Below, piece after piece: positions 33,591-45,569 of a DNA stretch of 64,000 nt. The position numbers were made by a program, and so were the translations under genes. Position 1 is the first letter of the stretch. Each line of letters starts with the position of its first letter. Source of the DNA: Catenaria anguillulae PL171 (taxonomy: Eukaryota; Blastocladiomycota; Blastocladiomycetes; Blastocladiales; Catenariaceae); the NCBI GenBank assembly GCA_002102555.1, contig MCFL01000004.1:620001-684000 (forward strand). The letters are read 5' to 3'. The notes under the pieces were generated by a model, which was given only the letters and a program-made list of their open reading frames with translations, was not told the DNA's origin and made no database searches.

Positions 33591-36500
33591 CCGGATCAGT
33601 TAGTGCCAAATCGTGGATATCGATGTACTGTGGATTTCAAAGCACCTTACACTCTACGCAATCTTTTAAAAGCCATGGATATACCCCGTCTGCCACTTGG
33701 ACGGCCCCGTATCTTGGATGATGGACACTTGCCTCCTCGTTTGCAGGCGTTGATTGAAAACAGGCGAATGCAAGCCTTGCTTCATGCGCGTATGCGGGCC
33801 GAACTGGAGAGGCGAGAACAGGAACACCAGCTCCAAGAAGAGTTACTCGACTTCCAGATGCAGCAGCAAGGGGACTTGCGAGTTCAAGACCTTGAGCGGC
33901 AACTCCTTTTGGCAGAGCGTGAACGCGAAATGGCCGAGCAAATGCAAGCAGGGTTACACCGTCTGCAGGAGCTGGATGCTGAAATTGAGGTCGAGCATCA
34001 GCTACTAGACCTTGAAAGGCAAGAAGAAGAAGAGCGCAGGCGCCAAGAGGCACTGCGGATGCCACCTGCCCCCTCCCCATCCCCTTCCCCAAGTCCTGAG
34101 CCTCCTGCACAACCATGGATGAACATGGACGAGTATCGTGTACGGCCAGATCCATCAACCAGCCGCCGTCAAAAGGAAATATTTATCCTCCTCAAAGTCC
34201 TCGAATGCATCTACTTCGTTTCCCGCGCCACGATCAACCGAATCATGCAACGCCTTTATCGCAGTCTAGAGGGGGAATATCCTCATGCCCTATCATCAGG
34301 AACCCCAAACCGTCCTAAACCATTCACCGATGCTCAGACAACTGCATTCCTAAACCGGGTTGTCCCATATGAACCCATCATCCATGCATTTTGTGCAAAT
34401 GGATGCAGCTTTGTTGTTCCACCTGCAGTTCAATGCCCAGAATGTCAATCAACTTTGAGGACGCGCAAGCTTGCCATCCTCCCATTGGCCCCACGCATCT
34501 CTGCAATGTGGAAAGATCCAGAAATGGCTCACAAGCTCCGTCATAGCTGGCGCATCCATGAAGGGCACCCAGATGAAGCTCACCGGACCGAGACTGATGT
34601 CATGCACGCCACCCATTTTCAAAACACCGTCAACCACACAATCAATGACCGGACCCAATATGATCTCTTTGTCGCAATTCGATGTGATGGGCTCAATATG
34701 GTCGAAAAGTACGATCACAAATTTCAAACATGTGGTGCACAATTCTCACTTGCCATGGAGTCATTGTGTCTGAATTAGCGGAACTTATGAGGCATGGTTC
34801 TTTCATGCAGTCATTCTCAACCTGCCCCCAGAGGATCGCATTCAGTTTGAAAATACACCGATTGTGGCATTCATTCCTGGCCCAAACAAGCCCAAACCAA
34901 GTTGTTTCCAACAATGCATGGAGGAGATTGCTGATATGCTACAACGACTGGAGGCCGGGTTTCCCGTCACAGTCAATGGCGAGGTATGTTGTTTTGACGC
35001 TCAATTTCTTTGCTGTGAACACTGATTGATGAATGAATTATCGACAATTGTGTAGCGTGTGCGCTGCCGTGTGTTTGTGATACATGGTGGAGGTGACTAC
35101 CCAGCATTGAACAGTCTGACAAACATGCGTGGTGTCAATGCCTGGTTCCCATGTGTCTATTGCTACATTCCAGGTTGGTTCCTGTCTCTCCTGTGCTGAC
35201 ATCAGACACTGACCTACATTTTGTGTCAACATAGGCATCAGGCAAGCACGGGATGGTTTCAATACATTTTACCCAGCACACACACAGCCATATGAGCTTG
35301 CTCCTAATGGAAACCGCGCAGCATCCAATCCACCAGTACAAGAGCGTCCGGTCCTATGGGGGAAGTGGCAGGATGGTCCAGAAGTTGACTGCTTTCCACC
35401 CAACCTCCACAAGCGGACTGATGAGTGGTACAACTTCCACATTGGCGAGATTGCTCTTTTGGCCGGGAATCGACAAGGGCAAGAGGATATTGGCAAAGCG
35501 TGTGGGCTCAATGGACCAGCCGCCTTTGATACTCTACTCCTATGCAAGAACCCTTCAACATATGCCGTTGTTGACCCATTCCACCTCATTTGCGAAAACG
35601 TCATCCCAAACCTATGCAAAATCTTTTGTGGCACACTCAAGCCAATGGGTCCTGCTGAGCATGTTGGAGGTTTGCTTTTCTGCTATTTTTCCTGTTGCAG
35701 AACAAATTCTCACACATTTCATGTTTCCAGCTATGCCATTCCTCTTCACAAAGGACGACATCAAGTTCATCAACATGTGCCTGGCACTCAATGGCAAGTA
35801 CATCCCACCTCCATTTGGTCGCTGCCCGAAAGAACTTGGGGGTCAATGGAAAGGATCCGAATGGCTCTTATTTGGGATGCTATATGCTCTCCCATTGTAT
35901 TTTCACGCATGGGGCCGTATGTTTTCCCTTCAATTCTACTTTGCTTCTGGGAAGGACATTCACTGACTGACAGTTTGCTCATTGACTTGTTTTAGCGGAT
36001 GAAAACAAGTTGATTTTTGCCCAGATGTACAACAACTTTGTCCAAGGTGTTTGCCTACTCATGGTCCGGACCGTGACGGATGAAACTCTTGCACAGGCTG
36101 ATGCACTCATCCTTACCTTCATTCAACAACTGGAGGCGCACATTTATGGACACAAGAGCTCTCGACTCAACTTCATGCGTGTGACATTTCATCTGCTTTT
36201 GCATTTGGTCGAGCTTGTTCGCCAGCATGGGCCACTTCAGCACCATTGGTGCTTTGTCACAGAACGCCTTGTCAAGTTAATAACTGACCTTCAGAAGAAC
36301 TTCAAGGATATCAATGCATCGGCTATCAACAACCTTGTTCAGCTACAACAGCTTCTCATCCTTCGCCACTCTCAAGAGTACGTGCCATTTCATCTTGTAG
36401 CATCAGGCAGTATCCTGACACCTGAATCTACTCAGGTACTCTGACATGTACAAGAATGCAAGGAATGATGAAGCAATGAACCCACACCCCAAAACCGATG

Positions 36501-37306
36501 CAAAGCAGTTTCTCTTGTCTGAAGTGATTTCCCCAGAGACAACGCTGGACAACTTTCAAGACTGGGTTGGTAATCCTGGCCATGTTCCACTTGCACCAAA
36601 CTTCATGCCAATGCTCCAAGAGGCCTTCCACTCTGTCATTCGGAACCACCCACAGGTCGAAGCAATTGAAGGAGTCATTGGACCAATTGCCAACTTTGCA
36701 ATTGACGGCAATACTCAAGTTAAAACATGGAGGCTTGGTTTTCACCAACGAACCAAAGTCAACATGTCCATCAAAACCTCGCGCCATGGTATGCTTGATT
36801 TGTATCTCCAGCTCAGACGTTCAATTCCCATAACCTTGTGCTTCACATTGAACTTTACAGTGCTAGATCAAGGTCTCCGCATGAATTACACAGTTGCCTA
36901 TCAGCCAGGCCCTGGCCAGCTCGCAATTGGTGAGATTGTCGCATTCATGACATTGCCAGCAATTGACGATCTGATGTCGGAATTGGCCGAGAATGGCCTG
37001 CAGCCAGCCCCTTATGTCCCAGGCATCTTGGTTATTGCTCCTTATGATCCAGCACACATGCGCCCAATGATTGCTGGGCCAAATGGCCAAGGGTTTGACC
37101 GCGTTTATCTGCGTGGGGATGATGGCCGGCCGGTGGCACAACCAGGGCATGCACAACCAATCTCATTCCCACAGGTAATGGAGCTCGTGGGCTACTTTGA
37201 TGTACCTGGTCGCCCGGGTGGGATTGATGAGAGTCTTCGGCGCTACCTACTCATCAAGAACTTTGGGCACAATGCATTTGAAGCTGATGATGATACATTC
37301 AACTAG
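33591..37306 (+). CDS. Tnp2/CACTA-type transposase, intact
   Basis: Exons 33591..34708, 34779..34983, 35056..35173, 35235..35669, 35731..35916, 35996..36377, 36436..36788 and 36861..37306; all phases agree; 1080 aa. Another in-frame ATG lies at 33555. Residues about 60-170 are a long Glu/Gln/Arg coiled coil. A CxxxC...CPEC zinc-knuckle-like segment (HAFCANGCSF, VQCPEC) precedes the catalytic half. That half has the features of fungal Tnp2 transposases: IRCDGLNMVENGTYEAW, ILNLPPEDR, VAFIPGPNKPK, RCRVFVIHGGGDYPAL, WFPCVYCYIPG (zinc ligands), VDPFHLICENVIPN (the D-x-x-H-x-x-x-x-N signature), then GSEWLLFGMLYALPLYF and MRVTFHLLLHLVELV. It would perform cut-and-paste transposition by an RNase-H-fold mechanism. 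Lack of any frame break in 3.2 kb of coding sequence suggests recent activity. Confidence 0.85.
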
Positions 37307-37544
37307 GGACGGTTCTCTCCTTTTTTTCTACTGTTTATTCTTCGGAATAGAAGTCATTTCGGTGAAATTGTTTCACACAAAATCAAAGCAAAAGAATCCC
37401 AAGCAGCATTCCCGCCATCAAAACATTTCGGCGCCGCCAGCTGGTATCGAACCTGAGTGCATGGGCAAGGAACCCAGTGTCGTGTGTCCGAGCCAAGACA
37501 TCGCGGTTGGTTTGGCTGCTTTGGAGCATTCCTTTTCTGTCCAT

Positions 37545-37765
37545 GATATGCTGGCCCTCTGGCCTTACTGGTCACCAATTTCTCTGTCCGTCCGTCTGTC
37601 TTGTAACACATTAATCATGATAGAGGCATGTGCAGTGTACACAATCGCGAAACATAATGCAGTGCGAGCCCGAGCTTACACAAGTCTACAACCAATTTGA
37701 AAGTATTTCTCAGACTTATTGGCACAACATATCCAAGTTTGGGCCGATTTTATCGAGTGGAGAGA
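37545..37765 (-). repeat. Right arm of the internal inverted repeat
   Basis: Reverse-complement match to about 29616-29950. Together the arms bracket the companion gene and the transposase, lying 1.5-1.7 kb inside the outer termini. Confidence 0.8.
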
Positions 37766-38184
37766 AGTACACGTATGGAAATAGTCGACGAGGGGCGACA
37801 GTTCACTGTTCCTCGACCCGATCACATCTGGCTGCGTCAACACAATCGCGAAACATAACACACAATATTTACATCAGGGCTAGCCCAACTCATCGCATCC
37901 TCTTCTCTGGCCCCTCACAAACAATGTCGAAAGACAGATGGAAGCTAGAAATGATGCCACAGCGTACGGAACCCGCCGCAATGACCAGACCGGTACCATA
38001 TGCAAAGCACTCCAACTTCTCCTACGGCTTACTGCCGCCGTAGCCACCGTCCGTCGCCAGTTCGAATTCGTTCCATCCTTCCAACAGCAAACTGCACAAA
38101 GGAAGTTTGTGATGCTCGATTCTGTGATGCCCCAAACATTCATTCGCTTGGCCGCCGCCGCCCGCTGCCCGCCACCGCTCGCCA

Positions 38185-38680
38185 GTCCACCAATGGTTCG
38201 TTGCCCTCTTTGCTTGGCCGCCCACCAACGGTTCGTTGCCCTCTCGCACTTGCTCTCATTTGTTTGGCCGCCACCCGCCAGTCCACCAACGGTTCGTTGC
38301 CCTCTCGCACTTGCTCTCATTTGCTTGGCCGCTGCTCGCCAGTCCACCAACGGTTCGTTGCCCTCTCGCACTTGCTCTCATTTGCTTGGCCGCCCACCAA
38401 CGGTTCGTTGCCCTCTCGCACTTGCTCTCATTTGTTTGGCCGCCCACCAACGGTTCGTTGCCCTCTCGCACTTGCTCTCATTTGTTTGGCCGCCACCCGC
38501 CAGTCCACCAACGGTTCGTTGCCCTCTCGCACTTGCTCTCATTCGTTTGGCTGCCTGCCACCAGTCCACCAACGGTTCGTTGCCCTCTCGCACTTGCTCT
38601 CATTTGCTTGGCCGCTGCTCGCCAGTCCACCAACGGTTCGTTGCATTCTCGCACTTGCTCTCATTCGTTTGGCAGCTGCC
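38185..38680 (+). repeat. Tandem array of about 50- and 60-bp units
   Basis: About nine units share the core CCACCAACGGTTCGTTGCCC followed by TCTCGCACTTGCTCTCATTTG and a GGCCGCC spacer. Longer units carry an extra CGCCAGT-type segment in the spacer. Spacer variants differ by a few bases, the core hardly at all. It is not CRISPR-like, since spacers are near-identical. It lies within the transposon, 0.55 kb from the right end. Confidence 0.85.
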
Positions 38681-39225
38681 CACCATCAACAGGCACATAC
38701 ATATCACATTCTCAAGTGTTTTTTCCTGTGTTCTACAGCCATGTCCTCCTGGCTTCGCGACGATGACAACATGTCATCAATGTGAAGTACTTGTTGTACG
38801 AATGTCTTCGTAACCCAAGGTGTGTATCTTCTGGTCGGTCCTCCACCTTCAATTGCCTGTATTGACCCACACATTACTGACGCTCTATGTCGCCAACAGG
38901 ATGTACAAACGTTTCCAAGTGCCAAGCAAGACTTCGTTTCCCGTTCCCATCCCGTTTGGACCTATGTCTTATTACCTCCTATGAACACTCATCATTTCAT
39001 TATATCCTTTGTGCTAAGTTGCTGCGAGCTTCCGTACATGTCGCCGCAATGCATATTCTGGCATATTCATATTCATGCCAGCATGAGCTAGCAAGCTAGC
39101 CAGCGAGAGCCAGGTCGTGAGTCCATTTATATGTCCGGCGATCAGTCAGGATGTCCGGCAGCAAACGCTGGTTGAGGTGGCTTGATTTATCGCAGACATT
39201 TTGTCCGGCCGTGGAATGTCCGGCT

Positions 39226-39248
39226 TGCCGGACATTTTTTGCACAGGG
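39226..39248 (-). repeat. Right terminal inverted repeat of the transposon
   Basis: 23 nt in inverted orientation to the left end. It is followed by CCG at 39249..39251 (CCGCCG to 39254), which duplicates the left flank. Confidence 0.88.
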
Positions 39249-39703
39249 CCGCCGCAAGCAATTGCAAAGGGCGAGGCGCCGCCTGGGCGCCGGTTTCAAC
39301 CAGCAGTACATGTATGCTCGTGTGGCGGACAGCAGTGCCACTCGATGGTTTCGGATCTTTATGATCACCAAACGTCCTCGTGATGCACAGGAAAATGATG
39401 ATGAGCAATTCATGAGACGTGGTTGCTGGCGGTTGGCGGGCGACCACCACGACACACACATGGCCGATTTGATTGCGGTGGTGCAGGCCGGCCGCGCTGG
39501 GCTCGGTTGGGGATGTGGGCGCTTTCAGGGCGACTTGCCTTGGTGGTTCAAGAAGCTGGTTCATCCCCGACACTTCCTCTCTCTCTCTCCTCTCATTCGC
39601 CTTCAACTCCCCACGCAAAACTCTTTTGACCTTCACCGCCATCAAGGAACAGCACCCCGACAACCACTCTCCAATCTCCACCCGTACCAACGCACCGTCC
39701 GCC

Positions 39704-42690
39704 ATGGTCCAATTCAAACCCCTCGATGAAGATTGGAGGGTGCGTTTGATGTCCTCTCACCCATTCGTCACCCATGTCTCACAACTTGTCGACTCGGGTC
39801 ATGTATTCACACGAATTTGTTAGGACATCAAACGAGATGTCAAGGCCTTCCTGCCCAAAATGCACCCAGCACGGTGGGGACCAAAGACATCCGGCGTAAC
39901 CCTCGTACTGTGGTTCCTTATTATCACCTCGTGGGTGACGTCCACATACTACTCGCTCCCGGATCCCGTACCTGCAACAAATCTCTACCGATTCTCGGAA
40001 GAGCGCGCACGCCAGCACGTCAAGGTCTTGTCCCGGGACATTGGAACTCGTACGTTTCCGCTGGTGTCGGTTCGGTTGGACGTGCGGAAGTGTGGCGATA
40101 TTCAGCGCTGACGCTCACACTCCTGTAAACAACAGGGATGGTCGGCACTGCCGGCGAAGATCGCACCATTCACTACCTCGTCGATGAGCTCAAGCAGCTC
40201 CAGTCGGCCAAGCACCTGACCCACCCATTCGAGCTCTCCGTAACTCGCGGCTCTGGCCAGCACTTGTTTGAGCTGATCAACGTCCCCATCGTCAAGACTT
40301 ACCACAATGTGACCAACATCGCCGTGCGCATTCCCTGCGACGATTGCGCTTCTGACAAGGCCGTCATTGTCAACACCCACTTTGGTATGTGTGCAATCCG
40401 CTTCGTTCTCCGCCTTGGTCACCAACCTGTCATTCGCTCAACAACTGACCCCGAACGCTCTTGCCATGGTTGTTCAGACGGCATGATGGGTAGCAACGGT
40501 GCCGCCGATGCTGCCACGCCCGTGGCCATCATGATTGATACCATTCGTTTCTTGACGCAATCGCAAAAGCCCGTCAAGAATGCGTCATCTTCCTCTTCAA
40601 CGGCGCCGAGGAGTCATTCCAAGACGCATCGCATCTCTTTATGCAGACTCACCCATGGTTCAAAAAGTACGCCAGTATTGTTTGTCAATTCGTGATGTGG
40701 TTTACGAGCGACATTCTAACCATTCGCCTTGTTGCTTCTCCTTCTGCTTTTTGAAATAGCGTCGTCGCCGTCGTCAACCTCGAAGCTGCCGGTATCGCTG
40801 GCAAGAGTGTGCTCTTCCAGTCAAAGTCGCAGCTCATGCTCGACGCTTATGCACAAGTCTCGTCTCCCCACGGTAGCTCCATGGCCAACGATTTGTTCAA
40901 GTCGGGTCTCCTCATTTCCGACACTGACTACAAACAGTTTATGGAACATGGCGATCTTCCCGGCGGTCTTGACATGGCCATCTACCAACACTCGTACCTG
41001 TACCACACCAAGCTCGATCGCGAGGACTTGCTCCCTCCTGGCGTGATTCAGCATTTCGGTCAAAACACACTCGACATTCTCAAGTACCTCGCTTTCGAGG
41101 CCAACCTCGACAAGGTGTACGAGGATACATCTTCGGACCACGCCTTCTTCGACTTCCTTGGCATGTTCTTTGTGCAAGTTCCCGGCAAGCTGGCCACCAA
41201 CACTGGGATCCTTCTCGCCATCATTTCCTTCGTGTACCTGTACCGCACCACCGGCCTCCGCACCTTGCTTTCCGGCTTGGGCGATTTGCTCCGCACCATT
41301 GGCATGGGCCTCGTGGTTCCGCTTGGCATTGCCCTGGGCATCTTGACCACCGATTACCGCATGCTGTGGTTCAATGACCCGTCGCACGCCTCGCTCATGT
41401 ACGGATTCCCGGTCGCCTACGGCATGGTCCAGGGTCACTTGATGGGCAAGCGCATTTCTGGCGCTGAAATTGCCGAAAACGCCATGCGCAAGGGCCTCTT
41501 GTTCTTGCTCACCGTCACCATGTGCGTCATGATTGTCCTCAAGCTCCAAACCGCATTTGTTTTTGCCATCCTCGTTGGCAGTCACCTCGTTGCCTTGCTC
41601 TTGCCCGCGTCCATCTTTTACCACGTGTCGATGACCTTGCCGATTCTTGTCGTCCAGCCGCTCTTGATTGGCGCCATCAACACCTTTGTGCCCTTGACTG
41701 GCCGCATGGGCCCGTGGATCCCCGCCGAGGTTGTGATCGCGGTGCTCATTTGGCTCGCGAGCGTCTGCTCATGCTCCCGCTGTTCCCGGTTCTGCACAAG
41801 TGCTCTGGCGGCTGGCTCAGCCGCACCACCACCTTCTTGCTCATGATGGGCGGTCTCATCTGGTTCAACTTCTTTGCCGCCGCCCCGCGCAACACCATCA
41901 TCACGCCCAAGCGCATGGTTCTCTTGCACACGTTCGATGCCGACTCGCACCAAGCCAACTTGCACTTGATCAAGGCCGATACCGCGCCGTACCCGCGCGA
42001 CGCCGTCCAGGCCGTCATCAACACGGTCGGCACCTTGCCTGCCCTCGAGGACCAGGAAATGTCGCGCGACGAACTGTTTGTTGCCCACCAAGCGCTGTAC
42101 CCGCTGTCTGAGCTGACGCACAGTATGCACTGGAACACGACACATTGGCCGGCAAGTTCTGGGACTATGCCCCCGCTGCCAGTGCTGCCGAGACCGAGGG
42201 CGAAGAGGCCAAGCCTGCCACGTCGCACTATGGTAAGGCATTTGCCCCGCGGTTGCGCGGCATCAAGGCCGTGACCCACGCACACAACAACTCGCGCACC
42301 ATCACAATTCCGTGCCGCATGAATGAGCACAACCATGTGACTGTGTTCCGGTTCACGGCCGACGTGGCGAGCGCCTCAGCGCCCATCAAGCCGCACGGTC
42401 GGTCTGGATCGTACTTTATCCGCCAGTCGGTTGGCGGGTACGGCGGCGCGGCCGAAAAGGTTGCCGAGGCAGGCCACGATTTGGAGGACAAGGCAGATGC
42501 CGTATATGAGCCTGCTGGGTGTGATTTCAGCATGGTGGTCCAGGGAACAGAGCCCTTGGAGATTCATGCCGCGGCCATGACGCCGCACATGGGCGAGACC
42601 AATGTCATCATGAAGAAGTTGTTGCCATTGTTCTCGAATGCGACCGATGTGATGGCCGTGGATGCTGTCCACAGGACCATTGTTGTGTAA
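39704..42690 (+). CDS. ERMP1: Endoplasmic reticulum metallopeptidase 1-like M28 peptidase, with frame breaks
   Basis: Exons 39704..39739, 39824..40049, 40136..40384, 40478..40666 and 40760..42690. An N-terminal transmembrane helix (VTLVLWFLIITSWV) is followed by a lumenal M28 domain: NTHFDGMMGSNGAADAA, VIFLFNGAEESFQDASHLFM, HPWFKNVVAVVNLEAAGIAG, SDTDYKQFMEHGDLPGGLDM and YHTKLDRED. These give the His, Asp, Glu-Glu, Glu and His zinc and catalytic positions, although the usual DD pair reads DA. A polytopic C-terminal half and a lumenal tail follow, as in ERMP1/Felix-ina. The frame changes near 40552, 41757 and 42125, each as one missing base; translation beyond each is family-like. The start lies 455 bp from the transposon. 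Confidence 0.84.
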
Positions 42691-42983
42691 GGAGAGTGGA
42701 GCTCAAGTATTAAGATTGGCGGGCGTGTTGTTCTTGTTTTCCTTCCTTCGCTATTGCCGCTCATATACGCACAATTTGATATACATACACTCGATATTCC
42801 ATTTCACCCTTGCGTGCATGCCGAGATCTATCATTTTTGTGAATCAACAACGTACAGAGGACGTCTGCTCCACCTCGACGCTGCCGCCAAGGCAGCACCG
42901 CTTCGATTCTGGTCCGAGCCGTGAGTTCGATGTGGCGCCAGTCGAGAGCATTATGTGTCTGCAGCTTGGATGCATGTAAATAA

Positions 42984-44956
42984 ATGACCATGGATTCTCA
43001 ATGCAATTCAACGCACTTTGATGTTCTTGTCCTTGGAACGGGCCTCAACGAGTCTCTCATTGCTGCGTACGCCCACGCTGCCGCAACCAACCCGTGTCTC
43101 GCGGCCGCCAGAGCTGACCAAAGTCACCCTGACGCCTTGGTTCACCTTATAGCGCACATTCTCGGCGCGGGGATACCGTGCTGCACCTCGATCCCACCGA
43201 CTGCTACGGCGGCGCTTGGGCGGGCATGGATCTGAAACGGTTCCAATCCTTGACAGGTTCGTATCGGCGCTGTCATTCTATCGAGCAAGCACTGGCGGCA
43301 CTCACACCCGGATTTACCACACGTTTAGGTCAGCTCGAAGGGTTTGCTGAATTTGAGCACAGCCTTGGTCCAGCGGCAAGTTCTATGGCGTCCATCGGCG
43401 AGCAGCGTATGTCCAGTTATCACTGGCGCCGGCAACCGCCGCTGTGCAAGCAAAACTCATTCTGCCGACCGTTGCTGTATAGAATCCAACCGGTTTGCAA
43501 TCGAACTTGCCCCCAAGCTGCTTTACGCCCGCGGTGCACTTGTGGATCTCTTCAGCCAAACGGGAGCTGGCCGCCATTTGGATTTCAAGCTCGTCGAAGG
43601 CACCTTCATTTCGTCACCGCCGCCGGCTGCGGCCACTGCAGAGTCCACACTCCAGTCCACGCCAGACTTGGTCGGGCCCACAGATCGTGTGCCAGCCAGC
43701 AAGGAGGATGTGTTTGCTTCGAAAAGCATTTCGCTGATTGATAAGCGTCGGTTGATGAAGTTTTTCACCAATGAGATGGCAGCCGTGCAAGGCCTGGAAG
43801 AGGTTCCAGAAGGTACACACCCGCTGCTTCTCCTGCTGGTAGTGCCTTGATGCTCAGTTGCCTGTTCTTGCTCTGCCTACAGATGCATCGTTTGCCGATT
43901 ACTTGCATTCTCACGATATCAAGGGTCAATTGGAAACCGTCCTCACCTATGGTGTCGCACTCCTTACCAAGTCAAATGGTTCGCAACTCGCGTTTCCTTT
44001 CGGCACCCTTCCATGTATCTCTAACTCAATCGCCGCGAGTGCCTCTTTATTTAGAATCTGCGCAAACTGGCACTCACCTTGTCCGCAAATACCTCGACTC
44101 GCTCGGCCGCTTCGGTAACTCCCCCTTCCTCGCCTGCATGTACGGCGGCGGCGGCGAAATCGCACAGTCTCTCTGCCGCGTGGCCGCCGTCTATGGCGGG
44201 GTTTACATTTTGGGCCGCCACATTGCCCCAGTCGCTTTCGACCGCGAGCGCAAGGTGTGGAAAGTCACTGTGGATCACGAGCTGACGTTTACGGCCGACA
44301 AGCTCGTGGCCAATGCGTACACGCTCAAGTCCTTGGTGCCGTCTGTGGATGTGCAGGATGCGCCGAGTGCCCAACGGACGCACAATGCGGTTGTGCTGGC
44401 AACGCAAGGCGTTCGCGACGATACGCAACTTGGTCTGTACATTGTGCCTCCCGCAGCTTTGGGCAACGTCGAACATGCCGCCGAGCGCGAATGCCCCGCG
44501 CATGCGGTCCAAGTGGTTGACATGGGGTCCGAGATGCAAGTTTGCCCCAAAGACGTCCATGTACTTCACTTTCGAGGCTCCTCGCGCTCCAACGTCGACA
44601 TGGCAATCCGGCGTCTGCTTCCCGCCGAGTGCATTATTCAAACGACCCATTTCACACACGCGTCGGTGGATCCAACGGCCCAACTTTCACAAGATTTGCA
44701 GGATACAGTATTTGTAGTGCCCAGCGTAACCATGGCGCTGGATGTGGACTCGGACGTGGCGCCCGTTATTCAAGCATGGAAGGGCGAGGTTGGGCAGGAA
44801 GAGTTTATGGCACCGTTGCCGAATCCGGACGAGGAGCAGATGGTGAATGAAGCACGGCAGTTGCAAGAGCAGGATCAGGAGCAGGAAAAAGACGAGGCGG
44901 GCCAGACGCAAGGTGCCGCGAAAGAGCCGGGTGCAGTGGAGGCTGACAAGCCGTAA
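42984..44956 (+). CDS. MRS6: Rab escort protein (RabGGTase component A)
   Basis: Exons 42984..43066, 43153..43256, 43329..43406, 43483..43812, 43883..43978 and 44055..44956, 530 aa, no frame break; a second ATG is at 42990. Belongs to the GDI/REP family: nucleotide-fold start FDVLVLGTGLNESLIAA (GxGxxxS type), DTVLHLDPTDCYGGAWAGMD, IELAPKLLYARGALVD, DKRRLMKFF, SFADYLHSHDIKG, YLDSLGRFGNSPFLACMYGG and IAQSLCRVAAVYGGVYILG. The inserted segment between the Rab-binding halves and the acidic C-terminal extension fit REP rather than GDI. It presents newly made Rab GTPases to the geranylgeranyltransferase in the cytosol. The beta subunit of that enzyme is encoded about 7.4 kb downstream. Splicing is needed at five places, and every junction restores family sequence. 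Confidence 0.88.
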
Positions 44957-45569
44957 TCGCTATTTATTGTACATTGTATCGTTGCGATGTAAGCACGGAA
45001 TGGAAGCCAGAAGCCGAGCCGGCGCAAGTGTTGCTGCTTGAGAGAGTTGGTTGCCGTCACTGCCAAAGGGATCCCTTTCCGCTGATGTCAGTCATCAACG
45101 GGGAGGGATGAATGGATGCTGAGCGTCGCTGGCACCACACGCGTCCAACTTCATGTCTCACGAATATTTACACCAGGCTGAGTCAACTTACAGCAGCTCC
45201 TGACCTCGGGACTCCTTCTTGCACAGTTCCATATTGGAGCCGAGGTATCAATAATGGCCGGAGAATCTCGGGACCTGGTGAAAGGTCCGGCCGGGTGGCC
45301 AGTTGCCGGCAGGATGTTGATCAACGCATTTGTCAGCGATTCGCCATCATTCAATCAAATCATGCTCGCTCTTTCACAGATCTTCAATGGAAGTCGCATG
45401 TGAAGAACCTTGCACACAAATGGATAAGTAAAGAACCTCACCTTAAATACGAGAGAATACCCCGGCCATTCCACTTCCGCACTACTGCCTGTGCCTGGCT
45501 ACCTGTCCGTCCGTTGTCTGCCCAATCTGCCCATTCCCTCCAAACACAACATCATCATCAACTGTCATC
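44957..45569. promoter_or_regulatory. Intergenic and presumed promoter region of the Old Yellow Enzyme gene
   Basis: No gene is seen. An AT-rich CTTAAATAC sequence at about 45443-45451, some 120 bp upstream of the ATG at 45570, is TATA-like; the last 60 bp are C-rich as in a fungal leader. Function is inferred from position. Confidence 0.3.

Larger units (their letters stand above)
37307..39225. other. Non-coding right interior of the transposon
   Basis: It holds the right arm of the internal inverted repeat, a tandem-repeat array at about 38185-38680 and subterminal octamers. Open frames of up to 291 codons across the array exist only because the repeat lacks stops; they show no domain. Confidence 0.6.
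27952..39248. mobile_element. 11.3-kb Tnp2/CACTA-like DNA transposon
   Basis: The element is bounded by 24- and 23-nt terminal inverted repeats (CCCTGTGC, a run of 7 or 6 A, TGTCCGGCA) at 27952..27975 and 39226..39248. Both sides are flanked by CCG, extendable to CCGCCG, as a direct target duplication; CACTA elements typically make 2-3 bp duplications. Subterminal copies of the octamer TGTCCGGC occur at 27967, 27985 and 28018 (inverse) on the left and at 39132, 39152, 39202, 39217 and 39227 (inverse) on the right, like the transposase-binding arrays of CACTA elements. Cargo: a Ulp1-like protease ORF, a repeat-rich companion gene (-) and a Tnp2-type transposase (+), the last two divergent from about 33.5 kb. 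Both long genes are open, so the copy may be recent and autonomous. The termini do not read CACTA, so superfamily placement rests on the transposase. Confidence 0.85.

Noticed and set aside
37420-37500. T-loop-like GGTTCGATACC sequence on the minus strand, hinting at a tRNA or tRNA-derived SINE
   Set aside because: The flanking bases do not form a T stem and no acceptor, D or anticodon arms can be paired.
38185-38680. Possible CRISPR array
   Set aside because: The units are near-identical including the spacers, vary in length and lie in a eukaryotic transposon; there are no cas genes.
37938-38813. Overlapping plus-strand open frames of 291, 261 and 176 codons
   Set aside because: They exist because the tandem repeat has no stops. 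The translations are repeat echoes in different frames with no domain and no consistent start.
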